Notes under the pieces: model-generated
Seen by the model: the letters and a program-made list of their open reading frames with translations, nothing else
Database searches by the model: none
What the model was told of the DNA's origin: nothing
Shown here: positions 34,693 through 42,698 of the stretch, piece by piece
How the letters are laid out: each line of letters opens with the position of its first letter
Position numbering within the stretch: the stretch's first letter is position 1
Program-made: the position numbers and the translations under genes
Source of the DNA: an uncultured Legionella sp.
GTDB taxonomy: Bacteria; Pseudomonadota; Gammaproteobacteria; Legionellales; Legionellaceae
NCBI GenBank assembly: GCA_903877115.1
Contig: CAIRCS010000003.1
Location: 1 to 59,047, forward strand
Direction: 5' to 3'
Length of the DNA: 59,047 nucleotides

Positions 34693-35445
34693 ATGTCTCC
34701 TGATGAACAGCAAACCCATTTTGGGTTTCAAACGGTACCCATCCAAGAAAAGCAGGGTAAAGTTGCTGAGGTATTTCATTCTGTTGCGCATCAATATGAT
34801 TTGATGAATGACCTGATGTCTTTTGGGGTTCATCGTTGGTGGAAACGGTTGACGGTCGAGTTGTCTAGAGTCCAAAAAGGTCAGTGCGTTTTAGATTTGG
34901 CTGGTGGCAGTGGCGATTTGGCTCTGTTACTTGCGCATGCGGTGGGCCCCAGTGGTCAAGTGGTTTTGGCGGACATCAATGCGAGTATGTTGGCGATAGG
35001 ACGCGATCGTTTGATAGACGGTGGTTTGGTGCAAGCGGTGCACTATGTTCAAGCTAATGCAGAGTGTTTGCCTTTTTCCGACAATCATTTTGATTGTATT
35101 ACTATGGGATTTGGCTTAAGAAATGTGACAGATAAGAATGCTGCATTGCGTTCGATGTATCAGGTATGCCGACCTGGTGGGAAGATCATGATTTTAGAGT
35201 TTTCTGCACCAGTGATACCCGGTTTACAACCTATCTATGACTGGTATTCTTTTCACGTATTACCTAAAATTGGTCAGTGGGTTGCACAAGATGAAGATTC
35301 ATACCGCTATCTGGCAGAGTCGATTCGGATGCATCCTACTCAAGAAGAATTAAAGGCGATGATCGAAGCAGTAGGTTTTGCTGATTGTCGTTACTACAAT
35401 TTAAGCGGCGGCATTGTTGCTTTGCATATTGCTTATAAATATTAA
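34693..35445 (+). CDS. ubiE: Ubiquinone/menaquinone C-methyltransferase UbiE
   Basis: The 250-residue protein has the UbiE block [19 protein letters not shown], the SAM motif [15 protein letters not shown], the family block [17 protein letters not shown] and [13 protein letters not shown]. It C-methylates the quinone ring using S-adenosylmethionine. It heads the run ubiE-ubiJ-ubiB-tatA-tatB, the same order as in E. coli and Legionella, with a 12-base gap to ubiJ. The upstream ribosome site is weak. Confidence 0.95.
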   Translation: MSPDEQQTHFGFQTVPIQEKQGKVAEVFHSVAHQYDLMNDLMSFGVHRWWKRLTVELSRVQKGQCVLDLAGGSGDLALLLAHAVGPSGQVVLADINASMLAIGRDRLIDGGLVQAVHYVQANAECLPFSDNHFDCITMGFGLRNVTDKNAALRSMYQVCRPGGKIMILEFSAPVIPGLQPIYDWYSFHVLPKIGQWVAQDEDSYRYLAESIRMHPTQEELKAMIEAVGFADCRYYNLSGGIVALHIAYKY

Positions 35446-35457
35446 TGAGGGTTCATT

Positions 35458-36075
35458 TTGCTCAAAGAATATTCGTTGTTAGCGCTTCAAAAAGCCATTA
35501 ATTGTGCTTTGACATTAGACGAGGATATGCCTGCTAAAATAAAACCCTTAGAGGGGAAGGTTTTAGAGGTGGTGATCAATCCTCTTAATGTGTGTTTTTT
35601 CTTAAATTTCCATCAGGGGTGCGTGCGGTTATTGGCTTATTATGAAGGTATTCCGGATACCGTGATTCACTCTAACCCGCTAGGATTGATCCGGTTGAGT
35701 TTATTACCTGCTTCTAAATTACGTTCTGTTTTTAATGATAATATTCGCATCACCGGAGATGTGGAGTTGGGACAAGAGGTGAAAGCCTTGTTTGATAATA
35801 TTGAGGTGGATTGGGAAGGGCATCTGGCGCATTTTACGGGAGATGTGGTTGCGCATCAAATTGGGTCTTGGGTGCGCGGAGGACGGGCTTTCAATCGGCG
35901 CCTTATGTCGTCCTTAAAGCGCTCTATGACGGAATATATGCAAGAAGAGCGTCAGTTGGTTCCCTGTCGACAAGAAGTGCAAGATTTTTTTCAGGATGTG
36001 GATGATCTGAGTTTGCGTTTAGATCGATTGCTTGCTCATTTTAATCAGTTGTCAGTCGATCATGAGCTCCCTTAA
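35458..36075 (+). CDS. ubiJ: Ubiquinone biosynthesis accessory factor UbiJ
   Basis: The 205-residue protein has an SCP2-type lipid-binding fold (residues about 10-110, with VIHSNPLGLIRLSLLP and FNDNIRITGDVELGQEVKALF) followed by a helical end. UbiJ binds isoprenoid intermediates in the cytosolic Ubi complex. The start is TTG at 35458 with GAGGG about 9 bases upstream. It overlaps ubiB by 14 bases. The position between ubiE and ubiB fixes the name. Confidence 0.92.
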   Translation: MLKEYSLLALQKAINCALTLDEDMPAKIKPLEGKVLEVVINPLNVCFFLNFHQGCVRLLAYYEGIPDTVIHSNPLGLIRLSLLPASKLRSVFNDNIRITGDVELGQEVKALFDNIEVDWEGHLAHFTGDVVAHQIGSWVRGGRAFNRRLMSSLKRSMTEYMQEERQLVPCRQEVQDFFQDVDDLSLRLDRLLAHFNQLSVDHELP

Positions 36076-37714
36076 ACAAGCGCGGAGATTTCTGTACATC
36101 AATTATGTTCTGGCTCAGTCCGGGTTAGATCGCCTGTTGGTTTCTTTTCCTTATTTTGCAGCATTCCGGTTTGTTGTTTATCTCAATCCTTGGAATTGGT
36201 TTCGGACCAAGCCCTTTCAGCGTGGCGTGGCATTGCGCGAAACATTCGAGAAACTGGGACCTATTTTTATTAAATTTGGACAGGCTTTATCGACCAGACC
36301 TGATATTGTGCCTGCAGACATGATGGCGGAGTTATCTAAGCTTCGCGATAGTGTACCGCCCTTTTCTAGCGAACAAGTGATTAGCATGCTAGAAAAAACC
36401 TACGGCCAATCGCCCTTCACGATATTTGATGGCTTTGACTCAACGCCCTTGGCTTCAGCTTCCATCGCTCAGGTACATACTGCTTATTTGAAAACCGGCG
36501 AATCGGTAGTGATAAAAATTTTGCGCCCGAATATTCGCGAGATCATTGACCGGGATCTGGCTATCCTTAAAAAAATGGCAAAGATGCTGGATCGGCACTG
36601 GTGGGGATCGAAGTATTTAAAGCCCAAAGATTTGGTCGCAGAGTTTGAACGCAATTTGTTGGATGAGTTGGATTTACAACGCGAAGCCGCCAATGCAACC
36701 CAATTAAAACGTAATTTTCAAGATTCGTCTCTATTGTATGTGCCCAAAATTTATTGGGACTATGTGCACAAAAATGTGTTGGTTTTAGAGCGAATTCATG
36801 GTGTGTCTTCCTCTGATTTAGAGCAGCTGCTTAGCCACGGTGTTAACCTTAAAAGTTTGGCTGAGAGAGGCTTGCATCTGTTTTTTACCCAGGTATTTCG
36901 CGACTGTTTTTTTCATGCGGACATGCACCCTGGTAATGTGTTTGTATCGACCGAAAATCCTGAAAACCCGCAGTATATTTGTGTGGATTTTGGGATTATG
37001 GGGACGTTGGGTGCGAGCGATAAACGTTATTTGGCAGAAAATTTGTATGCATTTTTTAATCGGGATTATCGTCGGATTGCCATTCTACATTTAGAGTCAG
37101 GTTGGGTTGCGCCGCATACTCGCATCGAAGAATTTGAATCGGCGATCCGTACGGTTTGTGAACCTATTTTTGAAAAACCATTAAAAGATATTTCGTTTGC
37201 GCAATTGATTTTACAATTATTACAAGTGGGACGACGCTTTCACATGGAAATTCAACCGCAATTAATGCTCCTGCAAAAAACGTTGTTTGCTGTAGAGGGG
37301 TTGGGTCGGCACATTTACCCAGATTTGAATATATGGGTTGCTGGCAAACCATTTATTGAACGTTGGTTACGTGATCAGATGGGTCCTAAAGCCTTTTTTA
37401 AACATATGCGCGAGAACATTCCTTTTATCATCGAGGATCTTCCCTATATGCCACGTTTGCTTAATGATGTATTATCGCGGCTCAAAGATCCAAAGGTTCC
37501 TACACTAATGCCTGTTGATTCGCCTGCACACGATAGAGGGTTTTTGCGCGGTGTTAGCTTAGGGGTTTTTCTGGCCATGACGTTGGTGTTGGGCTTGCAT
37601 TACGGGCAATGGTTACAACAAAATGAGTTGATGATGTTTGTTATGGGGGCCGCTGTTACGGGTGGTTGTTTGGCACTGATTAAACCTAGTTCTAGGAGTA
37701 AAAAATGGGATTGA
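36062..37714 (+). CDS. ubiB: Ubiquinone biosynthesis kinase-like protein UbiB
   Basis: The protein of 550 residues has the UbiB/ADCK kinase-like fold with the KxGQ motif IFIKFGQALSTRPD, the nucleotide block ASIAQVHTAYLKTGESVVIK and the HADMHPGNVFV and VDFGIMG active-site motifs. Two C-terminal membrane helices end the protein. It has ATPase activity and helps extract lipid intermediates of ubiquinone. The ATG at 36062 lies inside the end of ubiJ. Its last ten bases overlap tatA. Confidence 0.95.
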   Translation: MSSLKQARRFLYINYVLAQSGLDRLLVSFPYFAAFRFVVYLNPWNWFRTKPFQRGVALRETFEKLGPIFIKFGQALSTRPDIVPADMMAELSKLRDSVPPFSSEQVISMLEKTYGQSPFTIFDGFDSTPLASASIAQVHTAYLKTGESVVIKILRPNIREIIDRDLAILKKMAKMLDRHWWGSKYLKPKDLVAEFERNLLDELDLQREAANATQLKRNFQDSSLLYVPKIYWDYVHKNVLVLERIHGVSSSDLEQLLSHGVNLKSLAERGLHLFFTQVFRDCFFHADMHPGNVFVSTENPENPQYICVDFGIMGTLGASDKRYLAENLYAFFNRDYRRIAILHLESGWVAPHTRIEEFESAIRTVCEPIFEKPLKDISFAQLILQLLQVGRRFHMEIQPQLMLLQKTLFAVEGLGRHIYPDLNIWVAGKPFIERWLRDQMGPKAFFKHMRENIPFIIEDLPYMPRLLNDVLSRLKDPKVPTLMPVDSPAHDRGFLRGVSLGVFLAMTLVLGLHYGQWLQQNELMMFVMGAAVTGGCLALIKPSSRSKKWD

Positions 37715-37872
37715 GTGGAATGAGTCCATTATCATTGTTATTGATTTTTTTGATTATTATTGGATTATTCGGAACGAATAAACTAAAATCTATCGGCGCA
37801 GATCTCGGAGCTGCCATCAAACAATTCCGTGACGCTTTGTCTTCTGATGATAACAATAAGCCGTCTTCATGA
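37705..37872 (+). CDS. tatA: Twin-arginine translocase subunit TatA
   Basis: This 55-residue gene is easily missed because it is so short. The protein starts MGLSGMSPLSLLLIFLIIIG, then LFGTNKLKSIGADLGAAIKQF, the membrane helix, hinge and amphipathic helix of TatA, and a short acidic tail. TatA oligomers help move folded proteins with twin-arginine signals across the inner membrane. It has AGGAG 7 bases upstream in the end of ubiB and shares an ATGA overlap with tatB. It is shorter than E. coli TatA (89). Confidence 0.9.
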   Translation: MGLSGMSPLSLLLIFLIIIGLFGTNKLKSIGADLGAAIKQFRDALSSDDNNKPSS

Positions 37873-38087
37873 GTTCAGGGCAATTATTATTAACCTTAGG
37901 TGTGGCTCTTCTGGTATTCGATTCAAAAAAGCTCCCCAAATTAATCGTAGACGCGGCCTGTTTTTTTGCGGCATGTCGTCAATATTATTATGATGGAATG
38001 GCTAAGTTGGAACAGATATTACAGCAGGCGATGCTGGAGAAGCAATTAGAACAAAATAAGAGAAAAGCTCAAAAAATTGAAAAATAG
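37869..38087 (+). CDS. tatB: Short TatB-like protein
   Basis: This is a 72-residue protein. Residues 1-20 are the membrane helix, DSKKLPKLIVDAACFFAAC continues the amphipathic helix, and a charged coiled coil ends it (EKQLEQNKRKAQKIEK). The hinge FDSKKLP matches the FGPEKLP of TatB except for the usual Gly-Pro. The usual glutamate in the membrane helix is missing. At half the E. coli TatB length it is reduced, yet its place directly after tatA supports the name. No tatC follows; an MFS gene begins 27 bases on. Confidence 0.75.
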   Translation: MSSGQLLLTLGVALLVFDSKKLPKLIVDAACFFAACRQYYYDGMAKLEQILQQAMLEKQLEQNKRKAQKIEK

Positions 38088-38114
38088 TTATATTGTTGTG
38101 GAGTATCAAAGCTT

Positions 38115-39524
38115 ATGGGAAAAACGACGGTACAGCAAAAAGAGGACCTCATTTCCACGCGATCGCGCTTAAAATCAATTGTGCGTGGCTCAATCGGTAA
38201 TTTGATTGAGTGGTATGATTGGTATGTTTATGCAGCGTTTTCGATTTACTTTGCCAAGTCATTTTTTCCAAACGGTGATTTGACTGCGCAATTATTGAAT
38301 ACATCGGCAATTTTTGCTGTGGGATTTTTTATGCGTCCGGTGGGTGGTTGGTTGATGGGGACTTACGCGGATCGACGTGGGCGTAAAAAAGCACTTATTG
38401 GTTCGGTGATCATCATGTGTATCGGATCACTGATCATTGCGGTAACCCCCAGCTACCAAAGTATTGGGATTGCTGCCCCGATTTTATTGGTATTTGCGCG
38501 GCTATTACAGGGGTTGTCTGTGGGGGGCGAGTATGCGTCGTCAGCGACCTATCTGTCGGAAATGGCTACGCCTAATCGGCGTGGCTTTTATTCAAGTTTC
38601 CAATATGTGACGTTGATTGCGGGGCAATTATTTGCTTTGTTGATTTTAATTTTATTACAACATTGGTTTTTAACCGAAGCCCAATTAGAGTCTTGGGGTT
38701 GGCGCATTCCCTTTGTGATCGGCGCGTTGTTGGCTTTGGTGGCACTGCGGTTGCGCTTGGGCATGCAAGAGACTCAATCGTTTCTGACGAGGGTCCAGAC
38801 TCCCAAAAAAGAATCGACATTGCGCACTTTATTTCGTTATCCACGAGAAATCTTGATTGTAGTTGGTTTGACTATGGGTGGAACCTTGGCTTTTTATACC
38901 TATAGCACTTATATGCAGAAATATTTGGTGAATTCGGCTGGATTCAGTAAAAACGATTCAACTCTGATCTCTGCGGCGACTTTATTTGTGTTTATGCTTA
39001 TACAACCATTGATTGGTGCTTTGTCGGATCGAGTGGGACGTCGCCCGATTTTAATTGCGTTTGGCGTACTGGGAACAATTGGTACCGTGCCCATTTTAAC
39101 GGCGTTAAATCATGTTTCCTCCTGTTGGGTTGCTTTTTTATATATTATGATGGCACTGACGATTGTGAGTGGGTATACCTCGATTAATGCGGTGGTAAAA
39201 GCAGAACTGTTTCCAGTGGAAATCAGAACATTGGGTGTGGGCCTGCCTTACGCGGTCACGGTTTCATTGTTTGGTGGTACGGCTGAGTACATTGCATTCT
39301 GGTTTAAGTCGCGGGGCATGGAAAGCGGTTTTTATTGGTATGTGACGGCTTGTATTGCCTGTTCTTTGATTGTGTATATTTTTATGCGTGATACGCGTGC
39401 ATCATCTCTGATTGAAAAAAGCGAACGACGTCCGGCAACGACTTCGAGAGTCGTTAAATTTAGCAAAAAAATCCATGCGCGTTTGAATCGACGCGGCAAA
39501 GATGCAGGGAATCAAGTCTTGTGA
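38115..39524 (+). CDS. MFS transporter of the metabolite:H+ symporter (MHS) family
   Basis: The 469-residue, twelve-segment membrane protein has the family motifs NLIEWYDWYVYAAFSIYFAK at the first helix, GSYADRRGRK-like GTYADRRGRKKAL in the second loop, and GLSVGGEYASSATYLSEMA near 140. KgtP (2-oxoglutarate) and ProP (proline/betaine) belong here. Its tail is basic (KKIHARLNRRGKDAG). It is coupled by a four-base overlap to an SDR gene. The substrate cannot be told from sequence. Confidence 0.9.
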   Translation: MGKTTVQQKEDLISTRSRLKSIVRGSIGNLIEWYDWYVYAAFSIYFAKSFFPNGDLTAQLLNTSAIFAVGFFMRPVGGWLMGTYADRRGRKKALIGSVIIMCIGSLIIAVTPSYQSIGIAAPILLVFARLLQGLSVGGEYASSATYLSEMATPNRRGFYSSFQYVTLIAGQLFALLILILLQHWFLTEAQLESWGWRIPFVIGALLALVALRLRLGMQETQSFLTRVQTPKKESTLRTLFRYPREILIVVGLTMGGTLAFYTYSTYMQKYLVNSAGFSKNDSTLISAATLFVFMLIQPLIGALSDRVGRRPILIAFGVLGTIGTVPILTALNHVSSCWVAFLYIMMALTIVSGYTSINAVVKAELFPVEIRTLGVGLPYAVTVSLFGGTAEYIAFWFKSRGMESGFYWYVTACIACSLIVYIFMRDTRASSLIEKSERRPATTSRVVKFSKKIHARLNRRGKDAGNQVL

Positions 39525-40243
39525 TTCCAGCAGCACGGCCCGTTGCGTTGATCACCGGCGCTGCGCAACGTATTGGTGCTGTGCTGGCTAATCAATTACA
39601 TCAAGCAGGTTTTCGAGTGGTGGTGCACTATCACCATTCGGAAGCGGCTGCGACAGAGTCGGTCGCAGCTTTCAATAAGTTACGCGCTAATAGTGCCGTA
39701 GCGTTGTCCGCAGACTTATGCTCTCCCTCCGCTGTATCATTCTTACTGGAGGGGACGGTAGCTCAGTGGGGGCGTTTAGATTTGATCGTTAATAACGCGT
39801 CTATTTTTTCTCGACAGGATCCAGATTGGGAACGGATGTGGCGTTGTAATGTGCAAGCTCCTTATCAATTGAGTCACGCGGCATTCCCTTATTTAGAAGC
39901 CACACAGGGCAGCATTATTAATATCACTGATGTGCACGCACATACTCCACTACGTGGCTATGCAGCGTATTGCCAAACCAAAGCAGCCCTGGCCATGCAG
40001 ACTCGTGCCTTGTCACAAGAATTTGCCCCCAGCGTGCGTGTGAACGCCATTGCTCCTGGCGCCATCATGTGGCCGGAAGGCGCTAATCAATTAGATTCAA
40101 CCATTCAAGAAAAAATCATCACCAAAACCCTTCTCAAACGCCATGGTACGCCAGAAAACATTGCGCAAGCGATGATGTATTTGGTGAATAATACGTATGT
40201 GACGGGTCAGAGCTTGCAGGTGGATGGTGGGCGGCATTTGTGA
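39521..40243 (+). CDS. SDR, pteridine-reductase-like (FolM/PTR1 type)
   Basis: The 240-residue SDR has TGAAQRIGAVLANQLHQAGF, where the Arg after the glycine motif is typical of pteridine reductases. NNASIFSR and the catalytic YCQTKAAL follow, then the end block VTGQSLQVDGGRHL. PTR1/FolM enzymes reduce dihydropterins with NADPH, giving a back-up route to reduced folates. The start is GTG, overlapping the transporter stop by four bases, which may indicate a pterin or folate link for the transporter. That link is an inference. Confidence 0.85.
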   Translation: MIPAARPVALITGAAQRIGAVLANQLHQAGFRVVVHYHHSEAAATESVAAFNKLRANSAVALSADLCSPSAVSFLLEGTVAQWGRLDLIVNNASIFSRQDPDWERMWRCNVQAPYQLSHAAFPYLEATQGSIINITDVHAHTPLRGYAAYCQTKAALAMQTRALSQEFAPSVRVNAIAPGAIMWPEGANQLDSTIQEKIITKTLLKRHGTPENIAQAMMYLVNNTYVTGQSLQVDGGRHL

Positions 40244-40497
40244 TTTGTTATAGGCTTGCTCAGGTCAGCTAAAAGTAAAATGACTCTATTGCAAGCCTGT
40301 CGGTGCTTTAGCAAAAATGCCGTGCATTAATGAACAAATTGGCAGACTCTTTGTTTGGCTTGAGATATATTTTCACATCCACTGTTATAGAAAAAACCAT
40401 TTTCACTACTAATATGCTGACCAATGCTTGGAAAAAGAAGCATAGCCAGGGCGTGTTAAGCGGTTTTTGGGGCCTCTATTAAATTAACAGTAAAAGC

Positions 40498-40543
40498 TTG
40501 ATTTGTTGTATGCCAAATGTATAATTATACTATGTTTATACAT
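40498..40543 (+). promoter_or_regulatory. mazEF promoter with overlapping palindromes
   Basis: TTGATT (40498-40503) and a perfect TATAAT (40520-40525), 16 bases apart, form the promoter. The -10 box lies in a perfect 12-bp palindrome, GTATAATTATAC (40519-40530). A second inverted repeat pairs ATGTATAA (40517-40524) with TTATACAT (40536-40543). Such sites suit autoregulation by MazE/MazEF. The rest of the gap from 40244 holds no gene I can see. Confidence 0.7.
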
Positions 40544-40555
40544 TTTTGGGGCGCT

Positions 40556-40813
40556 ATGTCTATTGTCACTTTAACGAAATGGGGGAACTCTATCGGTATA
40601 CGGATACCGTCAACTATTATTAAAGAGGCTCATTTATATCCCGGGGAAGAGTTGGAGATTAAAGCAGATGAAAAGGGTGGGCTGACATTAATTCCAATAA
40701 AAAATCAACAAGAAGGATGGCTGGAGAAATTTAATGCTATTGCCGATTCGAGTAGTGAAAAAATTCATTTCGATATAGAAAATGATTTCGATATGGATGA
40801 ATGGACATGGTGA
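40556..40813 (+). CDS. mazE: MazE-type antitoxin
   Basis: The 85-residue protein has the SpoVT/AbrB swapped-hairpin DNA-binding domain in its first 50 residues (TLTKWGNSIGIRIPSTIIKEA, where W-G-NS is typical, then GEELEIKADEKGGLTLIPI). An acidic tail (FDIENDFDMDEWTW) should block the toxin active site. The ATG at 40556 follows GGGG by about 5 bases. An earlier in-frame ATG falls inside the promoter and is rejected. It overlaps mazF. Confidence 0.9.
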   Translation: MSIVTLTKWGNSIGIRIPSTIIKEAHLYPGEELEIKADEKGGLTLIPIKNQQEGWLEKFNAIADSSSEKIHFDIENDFDMDEWTW

Positions 40814-41139
40814 AAATAAAAAGATTTGATGTTGTTCTGGTAAATTTAGATCCTACTATCGGTTCTGAAATAAAAAAGACACGTCCCGCAATTATTATAT
40901 CTCCGGATTCTATGAATTTAAGTAGATTAAAAACGGTTATTATTGCACCAATGACCAGTACTATTAAAGATAATTTTCCGACAAGAGTGATGACCTTATT
41001 TAAAGACAAAAAAGGACAGATCGCTCTAGACCAAATAAGGGCAATTGATCGATCTCGTATTGTTCAGAAGTTGGGGGTTATTGATCATACAACTCAAATG
41101 AATGTATTAAATGTTTTGGCAATTTTATTTCAAAAATAG
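40807..41139 (+). CDS. mazF: MazF/PemK-type endoribonuclease toxin
   Basis: The 110-residue protein has the PemK/MazF fold: FDVVLVNLDPTIGSEIKKTRPAIIIS at the start with the conserved loop, VIIAPMTSTIKDNFPTRV in the middle and LDQIRAIDRSRIVQKLG containing the catalytic-site Arg. It cleaves mRNA at short sites when not bound by MazE. The ATG at 40807 is preferred because GGATGA precedes it by 6 bases; an ATG at 40801 is also in frame. Start and antitoxin stop overlap by seven bases. Confidence 0.9.
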   Translation: MVKIKRFDVVLVNLDPTIGSEIKKTRPAIIISPDSMNLSRLKTVIIAPMTSTIKDNFPTRVMTLFKDKKGQIALDQIRAIDRSRIVQKLGVIDHTTQMNVLNVLAILFQK

Positions 41140-41167
41140 GCGCTACTAGTAATCGAATTACTTTGGC

Positions 41168-41211
41168 TTGACCGACAACAAACCTACATTTGTAGCTTTG
41201 TTGCCGGTCAA
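41168..41211. terminator. Large hairpin downstream of mazF
   Basis: A 21-base left arm beginning TTGACCGACAAC pairs with a right arm ending TTGCCGGTCAA, 19 of 21 positions matching around a two-base centre. No T tract follows, so it may be a transcript-stabilising or attenuating hairpin rather than a classical terminator. Confidence 0.5.
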
Positions 41212-41437
41212 CTCTTCGAGTAACGTACTAATTTTTATTTATACTGAAAATGACAGATTCCCTTGTCCCAAATCTACTTCTAATCCATCGTCTGAAACGG
41301 CTGCAATCATTCGTCGCATCAATGCAATTTTTTGCTTTGCCATCTTGTCACGGGCCTATGTTCTGCAGCAAATTCTCCATAATTTTCAATTAACATGATT
41401 TGTATTAAGTCAATCTGTCCTCCGCCAAGAAAAAGAT

Positions 41438-42076
41438 CTAACCCCAAGCTACCTGCGTACGTGATGCAATCTCTGGCATCGCTGGATCAATATGCATGAG
41501 TGCGCCAAGGATAGTCGACAAAACCAACGTCATTCCAATCCCGGCCAATCCTGTCAAGATCGCGCGCCACAAGAGAGTCAGGTCACCCAGGGTCGTGGCA
41601 AGCGCTAATGCAATACTCGGCCCGAGCATCGGCGCAATCACCATCGCCCCAATGATAATTGCCACACTGTTGTTCTGCAGTCCAACTGCCGCGACAATAG
41701 TGGATAAAACAACCATTGCCATATAGATCCACGAACATTGCGCCTCGTTCTTTATGTCCTCATACAACTCCTCTCGAGCAATTCTGTCCGGAGACTTTTG
41801 CTCGAGCGTATCATCAGCCGGCACCTCATCAGCACGTGGCAATGTTGCTTCCACAGGCAGAATCACCACCCGATATCCATCTACATTGGCGTAATGGTCC
41901 TCTAATAAATCCAGCACCGCCTCATTTTGTTCCACGTTCAGCAAAATTCGCACCAACACTTCACCATTCAATAATTGAAGCTCGCGATGTTCAAGTACCA
42001 GATGCGCCTTGAGAATGCTGCGCACATTTTTCGCATCTTTTTTCGGTAAAATTATTTCAATTAATCGTAGTGCCAT
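41438..42076 (-). pseudogene. DUF389 (TIGR00341-type) membrane protein, C-terminally truncated
   Basis: The 212 residues cover the soluble N-terminal domain and the first membrane helices of DUF389 proteins (MALRLIEIILP at the start, IIIGAMVIAPMLGPSIALALA near 138-158). The protein then stops after EIASRTQVAWG, where intact members continue for about 100-130 residues with further helices. The break is abrupt, pointing to deletion or recombination at about 41440. Function of intact members is not established. The decayed copA tail next to it suggests a shared history. Confidence 0.7.
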
Positions 42077-42125
42077 CGTAAAGTTATCCTTTTGATTCCC
42101 AATTCCATCTTCAATTCATAACGTG

Positions 42126-42273
42126 CTATAACGTTTTCCATCGTAGTCTCAATGCATTGGCAATGACTGAAACGGAGCTGAGTTACCTAGCGGCAGCAGC
42201 AATAGTTGGGCATAATAGTAGTCCTGTTATCGGATATAACACGCCAGTTGCCATATTATAAGTAATGGTTATT
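42126..42273 (-). pseudogene. C-terminal remnant of a copper P-type ATPase (copA)
   Basis: Read on the minus strand, about 48 codons give YNMATGVLYPITGLLLCPTI, then AAAAR, a stop codon (TAA at 42185-42183), and LSSVSVIANALRLR. This is the last part of heavy-metal P1B ATPases (their SLSSVSVxxNALRLR end). The internal stop and the absence of the catalytic domains mark it as debris. Confidence 0.75.
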
Positions 42274-42698
42274 TTCTGTATGCCCTTTCTTCATTAGTTC
42301 AGCTGTTCATATAGGCGCTATCTTACGGTCGGTGGCACTCACTTCGAAACGACAATTATTTTAGTATAGGGCGAATCATTCTCCGTCGCCATGTTTATAG
42401 TGCATTCGGTAAACTTATATACATGATATACCAGTTGGTGCGTATGGTGGTTCAAAACTAGCTATTCTAATTTTTAGCGTTAGGAAAGCCATTTCTGGTT
42501 TTATATCGAATTTGCCAAAGACACCAACCGTCGCTAAAAGCGATATCAGGATCTTTGTTTGGAAAAAGCAGCATGGCAATAATGGCTCTTGAGGTCATAA
42601 TTTGTTATGGTTGACATAGTCAACTTGCAACAAGTTGGAAAAATGGTGGCAGGAAGCACGGACCATAAAATAGTGCCTACATAAGGATATTACCTCTC
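42274..42698. other. Gap without a recognisable gene
   Basis: About 425 bases of AT-rich DNA between the copA remnant and the MscS gene. I found no frame, hairpin or repeat I can support. Given the remnants on its left it is probably also degraded sequence, with the promoter of the MscS gene at its right end. Confidence 0.5.

Noticed and set aside
41236..41385. Short minus-strand frames (one reads MAKQKIALMRRMIAAVSDDG)
   Set aside because: Only about 34 codons with no clear ribosome site or family; could be a fragment but not supportable.
41168..41398. Plus-strand frame of 76 codons after mazF
   Set aside because: It starts with TTG inside a large hairpin, has no ribosome site and shows no recognisable sequence.
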